A stretch of DNA of 32,338 nucleotides from contig BFEA01000045.1 in the NCBI GenBank assembly GCA_003427395.1, positions 4,117,494 to 4,149,831 on the forward strand. Direction: 5' to 3'. A program made the position numbers and the translations under genes. Source of the stretch: Chara braunii (taxonomy: Eukaryota > Streptophyta > Charophyceae > Charales > Characeae). This document shows positions 29,607 through 32,338 of this stretch, piece after piece. Numbering within the stretch: position 1 is the stretch's first letter; each line of letters opens with the position of its first letter. The notes below the pieces were generated by a model. The model searched no databases and was not told the origin of the DNA. It worked only from the letters and a program-made list of their open reading frames with translations.

Positions 29607-29738
29607 GAAGAAGTGCGAAGTCTTTGGACGCTTAGCGAGGAGCTGAAGGCGAAGTTGGCCACAAATGATGCAGAGCGAGCTAGAAAGGAAGCTGAAAACT
29701 GTCGTGCTGAGATTGAACAACTCAAACGGCAAAATGCG
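29607..29738 (+). CDS. GC3/GC4-like: Golgin candidate 3/4-type protein, exon 3
   Basis: A 44-codon exon in phase 0 after a strong acceptor (CTCCTTTTTTCTTGCATAG). It reads EEVRSLWTLSEELKAKLATN, then a charged helix including RARKEAENCRAEIEQLKRQ. It directly extends the coiled coil after LLKEKE, where GC3/GC4 proteins have a similar block (D/E-x-I-x-x-L-x-x-E-N-x-x-L-K). The donor GCG|GTTCGT is weak; TTC|GTGCCA four bases on is an alternative that changes phase. Reading through gives a Pro-rich tail and a stop at 29811-29813, which does not fit the family. The remaining exons lie to the right, mostly outside the window. Confidence 0.75.
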
Positions 29739-30020
29739 GTTCGTGCCACTCCTCCTTCCATTCCACCCCCCCCTCCCAACTCTTCCGATGTATTTCTCTC
29801 TGTACCGAGCTAGCTGATCTCTTGGACATGGTAGGAGCAAGTTTCCCAGGAACCATAGTTATATGATGATGTCTTAATCAGTTGTCGAGGGAAGTTCTAC
29901 GATTCAAATCGTTCATCATCTGTACAATACTACAGTTCTCAATGGCCGTGGGTCCTGTGCACTGGCTGATGATGCGATCATGGGCGTTGGATGTGTGATG
30001 TTTGTGGTTGCGATTGTTAG

Positions 30021-30177
30021 TTGGAGTGGTTACAAGTGCAAGGAACATGAATATGGACGAAGCACAGAAATCCAGATTGCAAAATCACACTGAAGTCCAA
30101 GTAGTCAAAGCAAGAGCAGATAGCACAATGGAACCGAGTAACCATTTGAGAACGATACAGAAGAATCGTGAGTCAAT
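30021..30177 (+). other. Candidate golgin exon 4 (tentative)
   Basis: An open frame with polar, Asn/Lys/Arg/Ser-rich composition (for example MDEAQKSRLQNHTEVQ) ends at a strong donor-like ATC|GTGAGT. GC3/GC4 proteins have a polar, poorly conserved linker at this point. An acceptor at GTTAG (ending 30020) keeps the frame only if exon 3 uses its alternative donor. Conservation is too low to confirm. Confidence 0.2.
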
Positions 30178-30647
30178 GTCCAAGCCCAATCGGGCAACAC
30201 CAACAGCATAACCCAATGTAGCTCTCTCTCTTGAATGGCGCCAGGCGCTCTACCTACTCTACAGCCTATCACTACAACTACAGCTATGAAGCAACCAGAC
30301 AACTTGACGACCAGCGAGTGATGACGTCAACACCAATGCCGACCTCGTCTCCACCCAGGTACGCCCTTCACCTCCGAAGAACCACCTTCGCCCTTCACCC
30401 TCTGCGCACACAGGTAGCCCGGCTATGGCCGCCAGCGCCCTGTGCCCACAGGCAGCGCCCTACCGCCTAGCGCTGTCCTGCTTCCCTCAGCCTTAGCGCA
30501 GCGCAGCATGCATGCAACGCAGCAGTGTGCCGGCCTTGCTCGCAATGGCCAAGATCCCTGCCCACTCGCCCTCTCTGCCTATATGCCAGTGTTGCGTGTG
30601 GGCGGCCTCCCTTGAGCCTGCGCCTGGGCCCCAGTACCTGTACCCAG

Positions 30648-31033
30648 GCCCAATGCAGTTGGGGCCCGCGCAGTACAGTTGTGCCTCTTTCGTCCAGGCC
30701 TGCGTCCAGATTCAGGTAGTGGACTGATTTCCCATTGGCATTTTCGGCCTCTATTTCCAGTATGCAATGTCGGCCTGACGTTTATGTGCCCAGGGCCTAA
30801 CCAACTGCAAAGGCCCTGGGATATCTGTATTTGCAGAAATCCGAAACTCGGTGCACTCCAACCAACTGGCGTGCTGCAACTGTATGGACCCCACTTCGTG
30901 AAATGTTGGCACAGAGGGCTCTTGTTGATTTGCTGGCCCGCCTTCACTTAGGGTGGGCACTAGGCTTGCTGGGGCCTTAGCCCAGAACATGTACATCATG
31001 GCAAGGCCCCTTCTTGAGGGCTCAATCCTCACA
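30648..31033 (-). repeat. Left arm of a ~385-bp inverted repeat
   Basis: The reverse complement matches 31954-32338 at roughly 90% by eye, with the inner ~90 bases the most similar. A nested hairpin CCCAGGGCCT...AGGCCCTGGG is kept in both arms although its loop differs. One frame stays open in both arms (- strand here, including SRRGLAMMYMFWAKAP), but so does an opposite one, and no domain is recognised. Confidence 0.95.
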
Positions 31034-31174
31034 CAAGGTGACACGAGAACTGTTCATGGGTGTGGATTGTGGTCGAGTCCTTTGATGTGTTGTGTTTTTT
31101 ACATCGTACAGTTGCATTTTTCACGATTGTGTCAGATGCGGGTGCGTTTTTGAGAGGGCGAAGGTTAGCTTGCG

Positions 31175-31275
31175 AGAGGTGAAAGCAAATATTTTGCTGA
31201 GCCTGCAAGAGGTGAAAGCAAATATTTTGCTGAGCCTGCAAGAGGTGAAAGCAAATATTTTGCTGAGCCTGCTAG
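31175..31275 (+). repeat. 33-bp tandem repeat, three copies
   Basis: AGGTGAAAGCAAATATTTTG-CTGAGCCTGCAAG repeats exactly at 31177, 31210 and 31243. Since 33 is a multiple of 3, the frame encodes an 11-residue repeat (EVKANILLSLQ). Each unit includes a near-palindromic AGCAAATATTTTGCT. Confidence 0.95.
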
Positions 31276-31341
31276 AGATGAAGGGAAAAAAAAAATAAAA
31301 AAATAAAAAAAATGAACGTAGTAAACGTACGTATTGCGATG

Positions 31342-31953
31342 GTGTCAGAATGTGTGTATATTTCCTAGAGAAAGTTTGAACCTCCGAAGATGCTTCATTT
31401 TGGGTTTTCGCCGTGTGACGTGAAGACGTATGATGTGTTTCTGAATTGTTTAGATCGCACGGTGGAATTTGTCTGAGAAAGGTCGTGTCAGAATGTGTCA
31501 GATTGGTGTTGGTTTCTCAGAGGGCGAAGGTTCGAGCCTCGTAACAGGCTTTCTTTTGGGCAGTGTAGCTTGAATTCTTAGTCTTTGCGTGTATCTTTCC
31601 GACGGGGCGAAGGGCCGAATCTCCCAGATTCTTCCATTTGGGTTTTGGGCATGTAACGTGAAAATGTACGATGGGTTTCTGAATTGTTTAGATCGCAGTG
31701 GGATTTGTCTGTGAGAGGTCGTGTCAGAATGTGTCAGATCGGTCTTGGTTTTCGTGAGGGCGAGGGTTCGAGCTTCCGAGCGGGGTTTGTTTTAGGCGGT
31801 GTGACGTGAATTCTTTGTCTTTTTCAAGACATTGGATGGGTTTGTCAATCGTTTAGATCGCACGGTGGGTTTTGTTTGTGAATTGTAATGCATTTGTAAT
31901 CCGCAACCTTGGAGTGTTACGTAGACGGTGACGGTTCAAACCTTGGGTACAAG
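31342..31953 (+). repeat. Imperfect direct repeats with B-box-like motifs
   Basis: GTGTCAGAATGTGT occurs at 31342, 31485 and 31721. AATTGTTTAGATCGCA(C/G) occurs near 31444 and 31682, and a variant near 31845. GTTCGAGCC (near 31531), GTTCGAGCT (near 31766), GTTTGAACC (near 31375) and GTTCAAACC (near 31934) resemble pol III B boxes. No convincing A box is paired with them. This is the spacer of the large inverted repeat. Confidence 0.65.
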
Positions 31954-32338
31954 TGTGAGGATTGAGCCCTCAAGAAGGGGCCTTGCCATGATGCACATGT
32001 TCTGGGCTAAGGCCCCAACAAGCCTAGTGCCCGCCCTAAGTGAAGGCGGGCCAGCAAATCAACAAGAGCCCGCTGTGCTAACATTTCACGAAGTGGGGTC
32101 CATACAGTTGCAGCACGCCAGTTGGTTGGAGTGCACCGAGTCTCGGATTTCAGCAAATGCTGAAAACCCAGGGCCTCTGAGTTAGTTAGGCCCTGGGCAC
32201 TTGAACGTGAGGCCGACAATGCATGCTGGGTATAGAGGCCGAAAATGCCAAAGGGAAATCGGCCCACTATCTGAATCTGGCCGCAGGCCTTGATGAAAGA
32301 GGCACAACTGCATTGCCCCGGGGCCCAACTGTATCGGG
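31954..32338 (+). repeat. Right arm of the ~385-bp inverted repeat, cut by window end
   Basis: This is the complement of 30648-31033, starting at TGTGAGGATTGAGCCCTCAA. The match still holds at the last base of the window, so the true arm is probably longer and the element continues to the right. Confidence 0.95.

Noticed and set aside
29739-29813. Pro-rich C-terminal end of the golgin
   Set aside because: Reading past exon 3 gives a Pro tract from C-rich DNA and a quick stop, unlike the family. A splice donor at or near 29739 is preferred.

Overview
This looks like a nuclear genome window from a large, repeat-rich eukaryote, most probably in the plant (streptophyte) lineage. There are no operons, Shine-Dalgarno sites or dense open frames. 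Spliceable exons sit in kilobases of satellites, microsatellites, palindromic elements and decayed retroelements. A charophyte alga such as Chara would fit, but that is an inference from one plant-type gene and the repeat load, not a demonstrated assignment.

The one gene I recognise with confidence is on the + strand. It is the 5' part of a plant golgin candidate 3/4 type protein (the GDAP1 family of Golgi coiled-coil tethers). Exon 1 (19258-19440) has the family's N-terminal MWS-x-I-x-x-LK start. Exon 2 (23849-23947) has the YKAE...LAESE...LSMNY...LLKEKE block. Exon 3 (29607-29738) continues the coiled coil. All three are in phase 0. The introns are about 4.4 and 5.7 kb, and the gene runs off the right edge. 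A run of about 160 bases of GA repeat lies just upstream of the start codon.

Layout. 1-890: diverged direct and inverted repeats. 890-2968: a satellite with 91- and 69-bp spacings that form a 251-bp higher-order unit; most units contain a palindrome. 3500-5300: AT-rich decayed coding sequence, including a short Ulp1/C48 cysteine-protease-like segment, and a CT/AC microsatellite. 6200-9400: unidentified ORFs plus tRNA-derived SINE-like copies. 10380-11340: a four-unit hairpin array and a poly(A)-bearing direct repeat. 12800-14820: unidentified coding-like sequence on the - strand and more SINE-like copies. 16570-17550: a duplicated purine-rich block. 17560-19257: GC-richer sequence leading into the golgin gene.

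Golgin intron 1 (19441-23848) is filled with palindromic elements of at least two families and several tandem repeats. Intron 2 (23948-29606) holds CA/GT microsatellites, 60-bp direct repeats, a near-perfect palindrome of about 100 bp, a 26-bp minisatellite, the 3' end of a LINE (zinc-knuckle domain, stop and 3' UTR), a C28/A18 tract and a possible LTR-like promoter segment. The right end (30648-32338) holds inverted repeats of about 385 bp, roughly 90% identical by eye, around a spacer of about 920 bp with its own tandem repeats.

Most long open frames here are low-complexity artefacts of microsatellites or minisatellites and are not called as genes.
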